From the NCBI GenBank assembly GCA_002484335.1, contig DLJQ01000018.1:177063-241062 (forward strand): DNA of 64,000 nucleotides, given 5' to 3'. Positions 16,786 to 25,913 of this stretch are shown here, in pieces. The DNA is from Flavobacteriales bacterium UBA7612. Its GTDB lineage: Bacteria > Bacteroidota > Bacteroidia > Flavobacteriales > Weeksellaceae. The position numbers were made by a program, and so were the translations under genes. How positions within the stretch are numbered: the stretch's first letter is position 1; every line of letters starts with the position of its first letter. The notes beneath the pieces are model-generated. The model was given only the letters and a program-made list of their open reading frames with translations. It was not told the DNA's origin and did no database searches.

Positions 16786-17655
16786 ATGAAAAAACTATTC
16801 ATCACTTCGGCAATCTTAGCAATTCTTGTAAGTTGCAATAATAAAGAATCAGATAAACAAGCTGTTTCTGAAACCAAAACTGAAAATGCTATTTCAAATG
16901 AGAAAATCGTTTCATTGAATGGAGCTATAACTGAAACATTAGCAGATTTAGGATATGAAAATAATTTAGTTGGTGTAGATGTAACAAGTACTTATCCTAC
17001 TTCTGTAAAGCAAAAAGCTAAGGACTTAGGACATGTACGTTCTTTATCTATTGAGTCTTTATTAGCTTTAAAACCTACTAAAGTTTTCGCTACAGATAAA
17101 GATATAACTCCAGAACAAATATCTCAATTAGAAAATGCTGGAATATCAGTCGAAATAATTAAACAAGATTATTCTATTGATGGAACAAAAAATTTAATAA
17201 AATCTGTTGCTACAACATTAAATAATACAAATTATGAATCATTAGATAATAAGATAGATAGTGATTTAAAAAATTTAAAATCAATTAGTACAAAACCTAA
17301 AGTATTATTTATATATGCTCGTGGAGCTGGAAACCTTATGGTAGCTGGAAAAAATACTCCAATGGAAAAAATAATTAGCATTGCTGGAGGTGAAAATGCA
17401 ATTACTGAATTTGACGACTTTAAACCTCTTACTCCAGAAGCTGTAGTAAAAAGTAACCCAGATTATATTTTAATGTTCGACAGTGGTTTACAAAGTATTG
17501 GAGGTGTTGATGGTGTTTTAAAAATAGAAGGAATAGCTTCTACAAATGCCGGAAAAAATAAAAAAATAATAGCAATGGATGGACAATTGGTTTCTGGTTT
17601 TGGACCAAGAGTTGGTGAAGCTGCAATACAGTTAAACGAATTATTACAAAAATAA
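16786..17655 (+). CDS. hmuT: heme ABC transporter substrate-binding lipoprotein (HmuT-like)
   Basis: Binds heme in the envelope and hands it to the permease. The start at 16786 gives a clean lipoprotein signal (MKKLFITSAILAILVSC, lipidated Cys 17), 289 residues in all; the frame is open 12 codons further upstream but that start would spoil the signal. Cluster A-II/BtuF fold with IVSLNGAITETLADLGYEN, GHVRSLSIESLLALKPTKVF, MVAGKNTPMEKIISIAGGEN and a late FGPR. These blocks match HmuT more closely than siderophore or B12 binders. First gene of the heme operon. Iron/Fur control is expected, but I see no clear Fur box. Confidence 0.88.
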   Translation: MKKLFITSAILAILVSCNNKESDKQAVSETKTENAISNEKIVSLNGAITETLADLGYENNLVGVDVTSTYPTSVKQKAKDLGHVRSLSIESLLALKPTKVFATDKDITPEQISQLENAGISVEIIKQDYSIDGTKNLIKSVATTLNNTNYESLDNKIDSDLKNLKSISTKPKVLFIYARGAGNLMVAGKNTPMEKIISIAGGENAITEFDDFKPLTPEAVVKSNPDYILMFDSGLQSIGGVDGVLKIEGIASTNAGKNKKIIAMDGQLVSGFGPRVGEAAIQLNELLQK

Positions 17656-17669
17656 ATTCTAAAACAATA

Positions 17670-18701
17670 ATGTATCCGCAAATCAGAATACATGTTTCTC
17701 TATTAACATTTTTTATTTTAATAGTAGCTATTATCGCTTTATTTTTAGGTGTTTACAAATTTAATGATTCAATTTTTTCAATTATTATTAATGCATTTAA
17801 AAATAGGACAGCAATAGATTCTAGTGATTTTTATGTACTTTTCGAATTAAGATTACCTCGTATAATTATGGCTATTCTTGTTGGCTCTGGATTAGCTGTG
17901 GCAGGAACTTGTTTACAAGGAATTTTTAAAAACCCATTAGCATCACCAGATTTAATAGGAATAACATCAGGTAGTACTCTATTTGCAGCGATTACAATTG
18001 TATTAGGAGCATACATAAAGAATTTTGTCCCAGAAATTATCCATTTTTCATTACTTAGTTTAATGGCTTTTATAGGTGCTATGTGTTCAACAGTTTTTGT
18101 TTATAAAATTTCTTCACACCACAGTAAAACAAATGTTACAATATTATTATTGGCCGGCGTTGCAATTTCTGCTTTATGTGGATCTGCAACGGGATTACTA
18201 ACTTACCTATCGACAGAAGAAGAATTAAGAAACTTAACTTTTTGGACACTTGGAAGTATTGCAAGTGCAAACTGGGACAAAATTATAATTCTTACCTTTA
18301 TTATTATAATAAGTTTTTTCTTTTTAATAAGAAAAGGGAAAACTTTAAATGCAATGATGTTAGGAGAAAAAGAAGCTGAACATCTTGGAATTAATGTAGA
18401 AAAAACAAAAAGACAGATTATAGTTTTTTCGGCTTTATTAGTTGGAACAATTGTATCTTTTTGTGGAACAATTGGATTTGTAGGTCTTATAGTTCCATAT
18501 ATTTTACGATTAGTTTTTAAATCAAACTATGTTATTATTTTACCACTGTCTGCCTTTTTAGGTGCTATTCTTGTAATTATAGCTGACACAATAAGTAGAA
18601 CATTAGTGGCTCCTTCTGAAATTCCAATTGGAATATTAACCTCATTAATGGGAGCTCCTGTATTTATATCAATATTAATGAATTATAAAAAATCATTGTG
18701 A
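17670..18701 (+). CDS. hmuU: heme ABC transporter permease (FecCD family)
   Basis: Inner-membrane permease, 343 residues, about nine to ten hydrophobic helices. Family motifs: ELRLPRIIMAILVGSGLAVA, GIFKNPLASPDLIGI, the coupling-helix region MLGEKEAEHLGI and GTIGFVGLIVPYILRL. It begins 14 bases after hmuT and its stop codon overlaps the ATG of the ATPase gene (ATGA), so translation is coupled. Substrate is inferred from HmuT and from the HmuS domain in the next gene. Confidence 0.92.
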   Translation: MYPQIRIHVSLLTFFILIVAIIALFLGVYKFNDSIFSIIINAFKNRTAIDSSDFYVLFELRLPRIIMAILVGSGLAVAGTCLQGIFKNPLASPDLIGITSGSTLFAAITIVLGAYIKNFVPEIIHFSLLSLMAFIGAMCSTVFVYKISSHHSKTNVTILLLAGVAISALCGSATGLLTYLSTEEELRNLTFWTLGSIASANWDKIIILTFIIIISFFFLIRKGKTLNAMMLGEKEAEHLGINVEKTKRQIIVFSALLVGTIVSFCGTIGFVGLIVPYILRLVFKSNYVIILPLSAFLGAILVIIADTISRTLVAPSEIPIGILTSLMGAPVFISILMNYKKSL

Positions 18702-20524
18702 TGTTAAAGGCTGACAAAATAAATCTTGAGTATAAATCCTTTAAAATACTCAAAAATCTTTCATTTGAATCAGAATCAGGAAGGATGTTAGCTATTGTTG
18801 GACCAAATGGAGCAGGAAAATCATCATTATTAAGTTATATTGCTAATGAAATTAATCCTAAATATAATTTAATTAAACTAAAAAATATTCAATTAAAAGA
18901 TTGGGAAAAAGAAGAATTAACACAACATAAAGCAAAATTTTCTCAACATCAAGCGAATGATATTACACTTACAGTTGAAGAAATAGTTTTAATGGGTCGT
19001 TATCCATATTTTAATCATCAACCACAAAAAAATGATATTGAATCCATAGAGTATTGGATGAAAAAAACTAATATTCAACATTTAAAATCAAGAGAATACA
19101 ATCACTTATCTGGAGGAGAAAAACAAAGAGTTCATCTTGCACGTATTTTTTCTCAGTTAGATAATGAGAATAAGCATAAATTGATTCTATTGGATGAACC
19201 TTTAAATAATTTAGATGTTTCTCATCAATTTAATCTTCTTGAAATATTAAAAGAATTTACATCAAAAGGAGATTTAGTAATTTTAGTAATACATGATCTT
19301 AATTTAGCTTCACAATTTGCAGATGAAATTATCTTAATGAATAAAGGTGAAATTGTTGCTCAAAATTCACCAGAAATGATATTTAAACAAGACATAATAT
19401 CAGAAGTATATCAATTTCCTTGTACAATTTGTGAAAATCCTATAGATCATAAACCCTTAATTTTATTCGGCAAAAAAACAAAAATTATGAATACTACAAA
19501 AGATTTAAAAAAATTATGGAATGATTTAAAAATAAATCAACCAAAAATAAGAATACGTAATGCAGCCAAAGAATTAGGTGTTAGTGAAATGGAATTATTA
19601 GCAACTGATTTAAATGAGAATGTTACTAAACTTAAACCTGAATTTGCAGAAATATTACAAGACATAGAGTCGTTAGGAAAAGTTATGGCCTTAACTCGTA
19701 ATAATGAATGTGTACATGAACGTAAAGGAATATATTTAAATCCTGATTTTTCATCACCTTATGCTCAATTATTTGTAGGAGAAGATATTGATATGAGAAT
19801 TTTTTTAAATCATTGGAAATCTGCTTTTTCTGTAATAGAAAAATCTGAACATGGAGAGCGTAAAAGTTTACAATTCTTTGGTAAAGATGGAGAGGCTATT
19901 CATAAAATATATTTAATTCCTCAAAGTGATGATGTAGCTTTCAAATCTTTAGTTGAAAAGTATAAAGATGAAAACCAAACAGATATACCTTTAATTGAAA
20001 AAGTAGAAACTATTATTAATGAAAAACCTGATAGTGAAATTGATGTAGAAGGATTTCATCAATCTTGGATTGACTTAAAGGATACACATAATTTCTTTAC
20101 AATGCTAAGAAAATTTGGAGTTTCAAGAACACAAGCACTTCGCTTAGCTCCTACTGATTATCATGCTAAAAAAATTGAAAAAGAATCAATTGTAAAAATG
20201 CTAGAAAAAGCAGCTGATACTGAAACTCCTATTATGGTTTTTACTGGAAACAAAGGAAATATACAAATACATACAGGAAATATAAAACGAACAATGTGGC
20301 ATGAAAACTGGTTTAATATTCTTGACCCAGATTTTAATATGCATCTTGATATGAATGGAATTACTGAGTCTTGGATTGTTAGAAAACCTACTGAAGATGG
20401 AATTGTTACAGCTATAGAAGTTTTTAATGATAAAGGAGAAATTATTGTTCAATTCTTTGGTAAAAGAAAACCTGGAATTCCAGAACTAGAACAATGGAGA
20501 ACTATTTGTGCTGAATTAAACTAA
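18698..20524 (+). CDS. hmuV-hmuS: fused heme ABC ATPase (HmuV) and hemin-degrading factor (HmuS)
   Basis: One 608-residue reading frame holds two proteins that are commonly separate. Residues 1-260: ABC ATPase with Walker A GPNGAGKSS (35-43), signature LSGGEKQ (137-143), Walker B LILLDE (162-167) and switch His 199. Residues 264-608: a complete HmuS/ChuS-type protein (NAAKELGVSEMELLAT; GNKGNIQIHTG), which binds and breaks down heme in the cytoplasm. The junction is odd: Met 264 looks like an ordinary HmuS start (MNTTKDLKKLW) preceded by an A-rich stretch with seven consecutive A (19472-19478). One fewer A would put a TGA at 19488-19490 overlapping that ATG, as between the other genes of the operon. 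It may be a real fusion, a slippage site, or both. Confidence 0.9.
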   Translation: MMLKADKINLEYKSFKILKNLSFESESGRMLAIVGPNGAGKSSLLSYIANEINPKYNLIKLKNIQLKDWEKEELTQHKAKFSQHQANDITLTVEEIVLMGRYPYFNHQPQKNDIESIEYWMKKTNIQHLKSREYNHLSGGEKQRVHLARIFSQLDNENKHKLILLDEPLNNLDVSHQFNLLEILKEFTSKGDLVILVIHDLNLASQFADEIILMNKGEIVAQNSPEMIFKQDIISEVYQFPCTICENPIDHKPLILFGKKTKIMNTTKDLKKLWNDLKINQPKIRIRNAAKELGVSEMELLATDLNENVTKLKPEFAEILQDIESLGKVMALTRNNECVHERKGIYLNPDFSSPYAQLFVGEDIDMRIFLNHWKSAFSVIEKSEHGERKSLQFFGKDGEAIHKIYLIPQSDDVAFKSLVEKYKDENQTDIPLIEKVETIINEKPDSEIDVEGFHQSWIDLKDTHNFFTMLRKFGVSRTQALRLAPTDYHAKKIEKESIVKMLEKAADTETPIMVFTGNKGNIQIHTGNIKRTMWHENWFNILDPDFNMHLDMNGITESWIVRKPTEDGIVTAIEVFNDKGEIIVQFFGKRKPGIPELEQWRTICAELN

Positions 20525-20562
20525 TATCAATTATAACCTCATTTTTTTATACATTTTACAAC

Positions 20563-20599
20563 AAAAAAATCTTGGTCAAATGACCAAGATTTTTTTATT
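20563..20599. terminator. bidirectional terminator after the heme operon
   Basis: AAATCTTGGTCA and TGACCAAGATTT arms flanked by A and T runs; it serves the heme operon and the convergent carrier gene. Confidence 0.88.
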
Positions 20600-20615
20600 T
20601 ATATAATTCTAATAA

Positions 20616-22046
20616 TTATGCTAATCCGATTAAACTAATCCATGCAGTACCAATTACTAGGTAAATGAATAATAATAAAACACCTATTATTAAACCATAT
20701 TTCCACCATGTTTTTAATTCTACATAACCACTACCAAAAAATACTGGAGCTGGTCCGTGACCATAGTGAGTTAATGTTCCATATACAGATCCCATAAAAC
20801 CTAACATAAGAGCTAAAAGTCCTGGAGGAACTCCTAATGAAACACCTACACCTAACAAAGCAGCATACATTGCAGCAACATGAGCTGTAGCACTTGCAAA
20901 AATGTAGTGACTAAGGAAATAAATGATAATGATAAGAGGATAAGCATAATGCCAACTCATACCACCCATTTCTCCTTTAACCAAGTTACTGAACCATCCT
21001 ATGAAGCCTAAATCGTTTAAAGAACTTGCCATCATTACTAAAACAGCAAACCATACGATAGTATCCCAAGCACCTTTTTCAGATTTTACATCATCCCATG
21101 TAAGTACAGAAGTAAGTAATAGAATTGATAAACCTAAGAAAGCTGTTGTTGTTGCATCAATTTTAAATAAATCACCAGTAATCCATAAAGCTAGTAAAAT
21201 GAAGAAAGTAATTAACATCAAAATTTCAGGTTTTGATAATTTCCCCATTTCTTTTAATTTTTGAGATGCTACACGAGGAGCGTCTTCAGTCTTTTTTAGT
21301 TCGGGTGGGTAGATTTTATATAATACAAATGGTGTTACTATAAATGCTATTACACCTGGAACTAAACCAGCTGCAGCCCATGACATCCAAGATATATTTA
21401 TCCCTAAATCAGCAGCAAATTTTTGACACATGGGATTACTTGCTGTACCAGTTAAGAACATAGAAGAAGCAATTAAGTTCATGTAATAACAATTTAATGT
21501 TAAGAATGATCCTAATTTTCTATTTGTCTCTGGTTTAGAAGCATCAGAATCAAAGCTTAAAGCCATAGATTTCATGATAGGATAGATAATTCCACCACCT
21601 CTAGCTGTATTACTAGGGATAGCAGGAGCTAAAACTAAATCAGCAAGTCCTAAACCATAAGCAAGTCCTAAAGTACTTTTACCAAAAATTTTAATGAAAA
21701 TAAATGCAATTCTATTACCTAAGCCAGTTTTTATAAAACCACGAGCAATGAAAAAAGATATACCTATTAGCCAAATAACTTTGTCTCCAAATCCTCTTAA
21801 GCTTAATGTGATAGATTTACTTGCATCTCCAGGAGCTAATAATTGAAAAAAGGAAATAAAAGCAACTGCAAGCATACACATTACTCCCATAGGAGCAGCT
21901 TTTAAAATAATTCCTAAAATTGTACTAACGAAAATTGCAAATAAATGCCATGCTTCGGGTGTAACTCCTTCAGGAATTGGAATAAACCATATTGCTAATC
22001 CTACAACAAATGTAATAATTAGACTTTTTACATCAATATCTTTCAT
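20616..22046 (-). CDS. DASS (SLC13) family dicarboxylate carrier
   Basis: A 476-residue inner-membrane protein with about 12 hydrophobic segments. It fits the divalent anion:sodium symporter family, in particular the branch of plant 2-oxoglutarate/malate translocators and bacterial CitT/YbhI: family-like segments are PEGVTPEAWHLFAIFVSTI, PSNTARGGGIIYPIM, the Asn/Thr-rich NLIASSMFLTGTASNPM and DTIVWFAVLVMMASSLNDLG. Likely substrates are C4/C5 dicarboxylates such as succinate, malate or 2-oxoglutarate. It lies directly downstream of the succinate dehydrogenase operon but is separated by a strong hairpin, so it is probably transcribed separately. Confidence 0.88.
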   Translation of the reverse strand: MKDIDVKSLIITFVVGLAIWFIPIPEGVTPEAWHLFAIFVSTILGIILKAAPMGVMCMLAVAFISFFQLLAPGDASKSITLSLRGFGDKVIWLIGISFFIARGFIKTGLGNRIAFIFIKIFGKSTLGLAYGLGLADLVLAPAIPSNTARGGGIIYPIMKSMALSFDSDASKPETNRKLGSFLTLNCYYMNLIASSMFLTGTASNPMCQKFAADLGINISWMSWAAAGLVPGVIAFIVTPFVLYKIYPPELKKTEDAPRVASQKLKEMGKLSKPEILMLITFFILLALWITGDLFKIDATTTAFLGLSILLLTSVLTWDDVKSEKGAWDTIVWFAVLVMMASSLNDLGFIGWFSNLVKGEMGGMSWHYAYPLIIIIYFLSHYIFASATAHVAAMYAALLGVGVSLGVPPGLLALMLGFMGSVYGTLTHYGHGPAPVFFGSGYVELKTWWKYGLIIGVLLLFIYLVIGTAWISLIGLA

Positions 22047-22206
22047 AAAAAGATGTTTTAAATATTTGTTTTAATTATTTTAACTTAGAATCTACAATTG
22101 TTATTATAGAAATGCCAAATTAGAGTTTTAGTTGTTATATAGGTTTTTTAAATTCAATTGGTTATACCTTCTTTGTTCAATCAATTATTTAATTTATATT
22201 TTCAAA

Positions 22207-22239
22207 AATTCCTCCAAATTATAATAATTTGGAGGAAAT
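22207..22239 (-). terminator. terminator of the sdhCAB operon
   Basis: Near-perfect palindrome: arms TTCCTCCAAATTAT (22209-22222) and its complement (22224-22237) around one base, with a T run following on the minus strand. It separates sdhB from the DASS carrier. Confidence 0.7.
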
Positions 22240-22325
22240 ATACTACAATTAAAGGTTTAAGCTTTAATACTTTAAATATTTGTATATTAAAACATTAATA
22301 CAGTTTAAACGATTAATCATTTATT

Positions 22326-23081
22326 TTATTTTTTCTTAAATTTCAATAGATTTGATCTATTAAATTCATAATTCATATGAGCAATATTTAATACTGAAAC
22401 TCCCTGAGGGCATTCAACTTCACAAGCTTCGGTATTGGTACAATGACCAAAACCTTCCTGATCCATTTGATTAATCATATTCAGTACTCTACTCTCTCTC
22501 TCCTTCTCAGATTGAGGCAGAATAGCCAATTGGGTAACTTTTGCAGAAACAAATAAAGCAGCACTACCGTTTTTACATGTTGCAACACATGCACCACATC
22601 CAATACATGCAGCAGAATCAAAAGCAGCTTCTGCAACTTCGTGTGATACTGGAATTGTATTAGCTTCTGGAGCTTGCCCTGTATTTACTGAAACATAACC
22701 GCCTGATGAAATTATTCGATCAAATGCACTTCTATCTACTTTTAAATCTTTTTTAATAGGAAATCCTCCTGCTCTAAAAGGTTCAATATAAATAGTTTCA
22801 CCGTCTTTAAATTCTCTCATGTGTAATTGACAAGTTGTCGTATGTTCTATTGGTCCATGTGCATTACCATTAATTACTAATCCACATTGGCCGCATATCC
22901 CCTCTCTACAATCATGATCAAACTCTACAGGTTCTTCATTTTTTGATATTAGTTGATTATTTAATGTATCTAACATTTCCAAGAAAGACATGTGTGTATT
23001 AACATTGTCTATTGTGTAATTCACTAATTTACCTTGTGCACTACGGTTTTCTTGTCTCCATATTTTAAGATGTAATTTCAT
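22326..23081 (-). CDS. sdhB: succinate dehydrogenase iron-sulfur subunit
   Basis: Carries electrons from the flavin subunit to the quinone through three Fe-S clusters. 251 residues. The [2Fe-2S] ligands are in CREGICGQC (58, 63, 66) plus Cys 84; the [4Fe-4S] motif is CIGCGACVATC; the last cluster uses ACEVECPQG and a neighbouring Cys. Last gene of sdhC-sdhA-sdhB, 7 bases after sdhA. The gene order and type belong to the B-type complexes with one large diheme membrane subunit, which can work as dehydrogenase or as fumarate reductase; oxidation is the likelier direction in an aerobic flavobacterium. Confidence 0.95.
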   Translation of the reverse strand: MKLHLKIWRQENRSAQGKLVNYTIDNVNTHMSFLEMLDTLNNQLISKNEEPVEFDHDCREGICGQCGLVINGNAHGPIEHTTTCQLHMREFKDGETIYIEPFRAGGFPIKKDLKVDRSAFDRIISSGGYVSVNTGQAPEANTIPVSHEVAEAAFDSAACIGCGACVATCKNGSAALFVSAKVTQLAILPQSEKERESRVLNMINQMDQEGFGHCTNTEACEVECPQGVSVLNIAHMNYEFNRSNLLKFKKK

Positions 23082-23088
23082 AATATAA

Positions 23089-25008
23089 TTATTTATAACT
23101 ACGTATAGTTGGTTTTAAATATTCAAAAGTTAGTTCTTCTTTGTGTAGAATTGGTCTTGTATCAATATTCCCTGGCCATTCCCAAGCAGATATAAATTGA
23201 TATTCTTCATCATTTCTTTTTGCTTCACCATCTTCAGTTTGATATTCTTCTCTGAAATGTGTTCCACAAGATTCATTTCTTGTTAATGCATCATAACACA
23301 TAAGTACACCAATTTCAAAGTAATCTGCTACACGCCCAGCTTTTTCTAATTCTGAATTAATAGAATCAGTTTTACCTGTAACATTTACTTGTTCATAAAA
23401 CTCTTTACGAAGTTTATTGATTTCGACAATAGCAAACTCTAAACCTTCTTTTGTTCTTGCTAAACCACAATAATCATATAATAATTTTCCTAATTTCTTA
23501 TGAAAATAATCAACAGTTTTGTTTCCCTTAATGTTTAATAACTCCTCTAATTTTTTCTTTGTTTCTAATTCAGCAATATCAAACTCTGGATGAGTTGTAG
23601 ATACTTTTTCAGTTTTCAATTCTCCCGCTAAATAATTAGCAATCGTATAAGGTGCAATAAAATATCCATCAACAGATGCTTGTAAAAGAGAGTTAGCCCC
23701 TAAACGATTTGCTCCATGATCAGCAAAATTTGCTTCACCTAATGCAAATAAACCAGGAATTGTTGTCATTAATTCGTAATCTACCCATAAACCACCCATT
23801 GAAAAGTGAGCTGCTGGAGAAATCATCATTGGTTCTTTGTATGCGTCTATCCCTGTAATCTTCTGATACATAGTAAATAGATTCCCATACTTCTCTTTTA
23901 TTTTGTCTTTTCCTTGCTCTCTGATTGCCTTAGAAAAGTCCAAATATACGGCATTTTTTAGAGCTCCAATACCAAAACCAGCATCAATTCTTTCTTTTGC
24001 TGCTCTTGAAGATATATCACGAGGAGCTAAATTACCAAATGCAGGGTATCTTCTTTCTAAATAATAATCTCTTTCTTCTTCGGGAATATCGTTAGCTATT
24101 CTAGTTTCGTTTTCTTTTAAAGGAACCCAAATTCGACCATCATTTCTAAGAGATTCAGACATTAAAGTTAATTTTGATTGATAATCTCCTGATTGAGGTA
24201 ATGATGTTGGGTGAATTTGTGTCCAACTTGGAGAAGCGAAATAAGCACCTTTTTTATGAGCTCTCCAGATAGCTGATCCATTGCATCCCATTGCTAAAGT
24301 CGATAAGTAATATATTTTACCAAAACCTCCAGTTGCAAGTATTACAGCATTTGCAGCATATCTTTCAATTTCTCCTGTTTCTAGATTTCTAACAATTACA
24401 CCTTTTGCTTTGCCATCAACTAAAACTAAATCTAGCATTTCATGATAGGTAAAAAGTTGAACTGTTTTCTTTTCAACTTGACGCATCAAGGCTTGATATG
24501 CTCCTAGTAGTAGTTGTTGTCCCGTTTGTCCTCTTGCATAAAAAGTTCTAGATACTTGTACTCCACCAAAAGATCTATTATTTAAATATCCTCCGTATTC
24601 TCTACCAAAAGGCACACCTTGAGCAACAGCTTGATCGATTAAATTTGTAGAACATTCTGCTAAACGATATACATTAGCTTCTCTTGCTCTAAAGTCTCCT
24701 CCTTTTAATGTATCTACAAACATTCTGTAAATACTATCGCCATCATTTTTATAATTTTTAGCTGCATTTACACCTCCTTGAGCTGCAACAGAGTGTGCTC
24801 TTCTTGGTGAATCTTGAAAACAAAACGTTTTTATATTGTATCCCATTTCTCCTAAAGAAGCAGAAATTGAGCTACCAGCTAAACCAGTTCCTATTACAAT
24901 CACATCAAGCTTTTTTCTATTTGCTGGATTAACTAGTTTTGCTGTTTTTTTATAATTTGACCATTTATCTTCTAGTGGTCCTTGTGGTATTTTTGCATCT
25001 AATTTCAT
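23089..25008 (-). CDS. sdhA: succinate dehydrogenase flavoprotein subunit
   Basis: Oxidises succinate to fumarate with covalently bound FAD. 639 residues: dinucleotide-binding motif VIGTGLAGSSISASLGEMGY, FAD-linked His 72 in RAHSVAAQGGVNAAK, capping domain, and active-site segment HPTSLPQSGDYQSKLTLMSE; GLFALGEANFADHGANRLGAN is typical. Length and insertions match the Bacteroidota/epsilonproteobacterial B-type enzyme. Tightly packed between sdhC (12 bases) and sdhB (7 bases). Confidence 0.96.
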   Translation of the reverse strand: MKLDAKIPQGPLEDKWSNYKKTAKLVNPANRKKLDVIVIGTGLAGSSISASLGEMGYNIKTFCFQDSPRRAHSVAAQGGVNAAKNYKNDGDSIYRMFVDTLKGGDFRAREANVYRLAECSTNLIDQAVAQGVPFGREYGGYLNNRSFGGVQVSRTFYARGQTGQQLLLGAYQALMRQVEKKTVQLFTYHEMLDLVLVDGKAKGVIVRNLETGEIERYAANAVILATGGFGKIYYLSTLAMGCNGSAIWRAHKKGAYFASPSWTQIHPTSLPQSGDYQSKLTLMSESLRNDGRIWVPLKENETRIANDIPEEERDYYLERRYPAFGNLAPRDISSRAAKERIDAGFGIGALKNAVYLDFSKAIREQGKDKIKEKYGNLFTMYQKITGIDAYKEPMMISPAAHFSMGGLWVDYELMTTIPGLFALGEANFADHGANRLGANSLLQASVDGYFIAPYTIANYLAGELKTEKVSTTHPEFDIAELETKKKLEELLNIKGNKTVDYFHKKLGKLLYDYCGLARTKEGLEFAIVEINKLRKEFYEQVNVTGKTDSINSELEKAGRVADYFEIGVLMCYDALTRNESCGTHFREEYQTEDGEAKRNDEEYQFISAWEWPGNIDTRPILHKEELTFEYLKPTIRSYK

Positions 25009-25020
25009 AAGTAGTAATAA

Positions 25021-25671
25021 TTAATGAGTGATATATATATAAATTGGCATTAAGGCAAAACCTACACAAATAATAACTGAATAAACAATACCAAATACTG
25101 CTACCCAACGTACATATTTTGGATGAAATAATCCTAATGTTCTAATTCCACTAGATAATCCATGAATTAAATGATAGAATAATGCTATCATAGCAATAAC
25201 ATATACAATAACAATCCATAATTGTTGAAAAGCAGTTACAACTACTGTATACAAATCTTTATTACCAGATGGATCTAACCCTATATTACCAAATTTATAT
25301 ACATACCAAAAATTTTGAAAGTGCATAACTAAAAACAGTAAAATAATTGTTCCTAATATGCCCATGTTTCTTTTATACCATTTACTAGCTCTACCTCGAT
25401 TATCTTTATTGTAATTTCCAGATGATTTTTTATTTTGCACTGTAATAATTAATGCGTAAACGACATGTGCAATTATAGATAAATACAAAACATAAGAAAC
25501 TATTTTTATCAAAGGGTTACCTGAGAGAAAATGAGAATATGCATTAAAATTATGTTGAGCTGTTTGTTCATCTAAAAATAGCTGTGTATTTCCTAAGAAA
25601 TGTATTAATAGGAAGAACGAAAGAAATAACCCTGTAGAGGCCATTAAAATTTTCCTAGTGAGTGTATTCAT
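25021..25671 (-). CDS. sdhC: succinate dehydrogenase cytochrome b subunit
   Basis: A 216-residue membrane anchor with five hydrophobic helices (about residues 8-28, 55-77, 100-120, 140-165 and 186-210). Histidines within or next to the helices, as in FLLIHFLGN, SIIAHVVYAL, LFLVMHFQN and LFYHLIHGLSSG, would hold two b hemes, as in Wolinella and Bacillus type complexes. It replaces the separate SdhC and SdhD of E. coli. First gene of the operon; transcription begins somewhere in the AT-rich 242 bases to its right, where a TAAGTTTG box (25738-25745, minus strand) is a weak promoter candidate. Confidence 0.9.
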   Translation of the reverse strand: MNTLTRKILMASTGLFLSFFLLIHFLGNTQLFLDEQTAQHNFNAYSHFLSGNPLIKIVSYVLYLSIIAHVVYALIITVQNKKSSGNYNKDNRGRASKWYKRNMGILGTIILLFLVMHFQNFWYVYKFGNIGLDPSGNKDLYTVVVTAFQQLWIVIVYVIAMIALFYHLIHGLSSGIRTLGLFHPKYVRWVAVFGIVYSVIICVGFALMPIYIYITH

Positions 25672-25860
25672 TGGTTAATAATTTTTAATTAATTTATCAT
25701 TTTAAATTTACAAATTTCTGAAGGAAAAATTATTAATCAAACTTATTAATAAGACAAATTAATCCTAATTTAAAATAGTTCTATTTAAAAGGGTTAAAGA
25801 AGTAATTATTTAAAATATTATTAATCAATTAAGATTTATTGATTATTAGTTTTATATATA

Positions 25861-25895
25861 AAAAAACAGAGCAATTAATTGCTCTGTTTTTTTTA
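25861..25895 (-). terminator. terminator after the immunophilin operon
   Basis: ACAGAGCAATTAATTGCTCTGT hairpin with A and T runs at both sides, 19 bases after the stop codon of the immunophilin gene. Confidence 0.85.
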
Positions 25896-25913
25896 TATCA
25901 TATCAAGTTTAAA

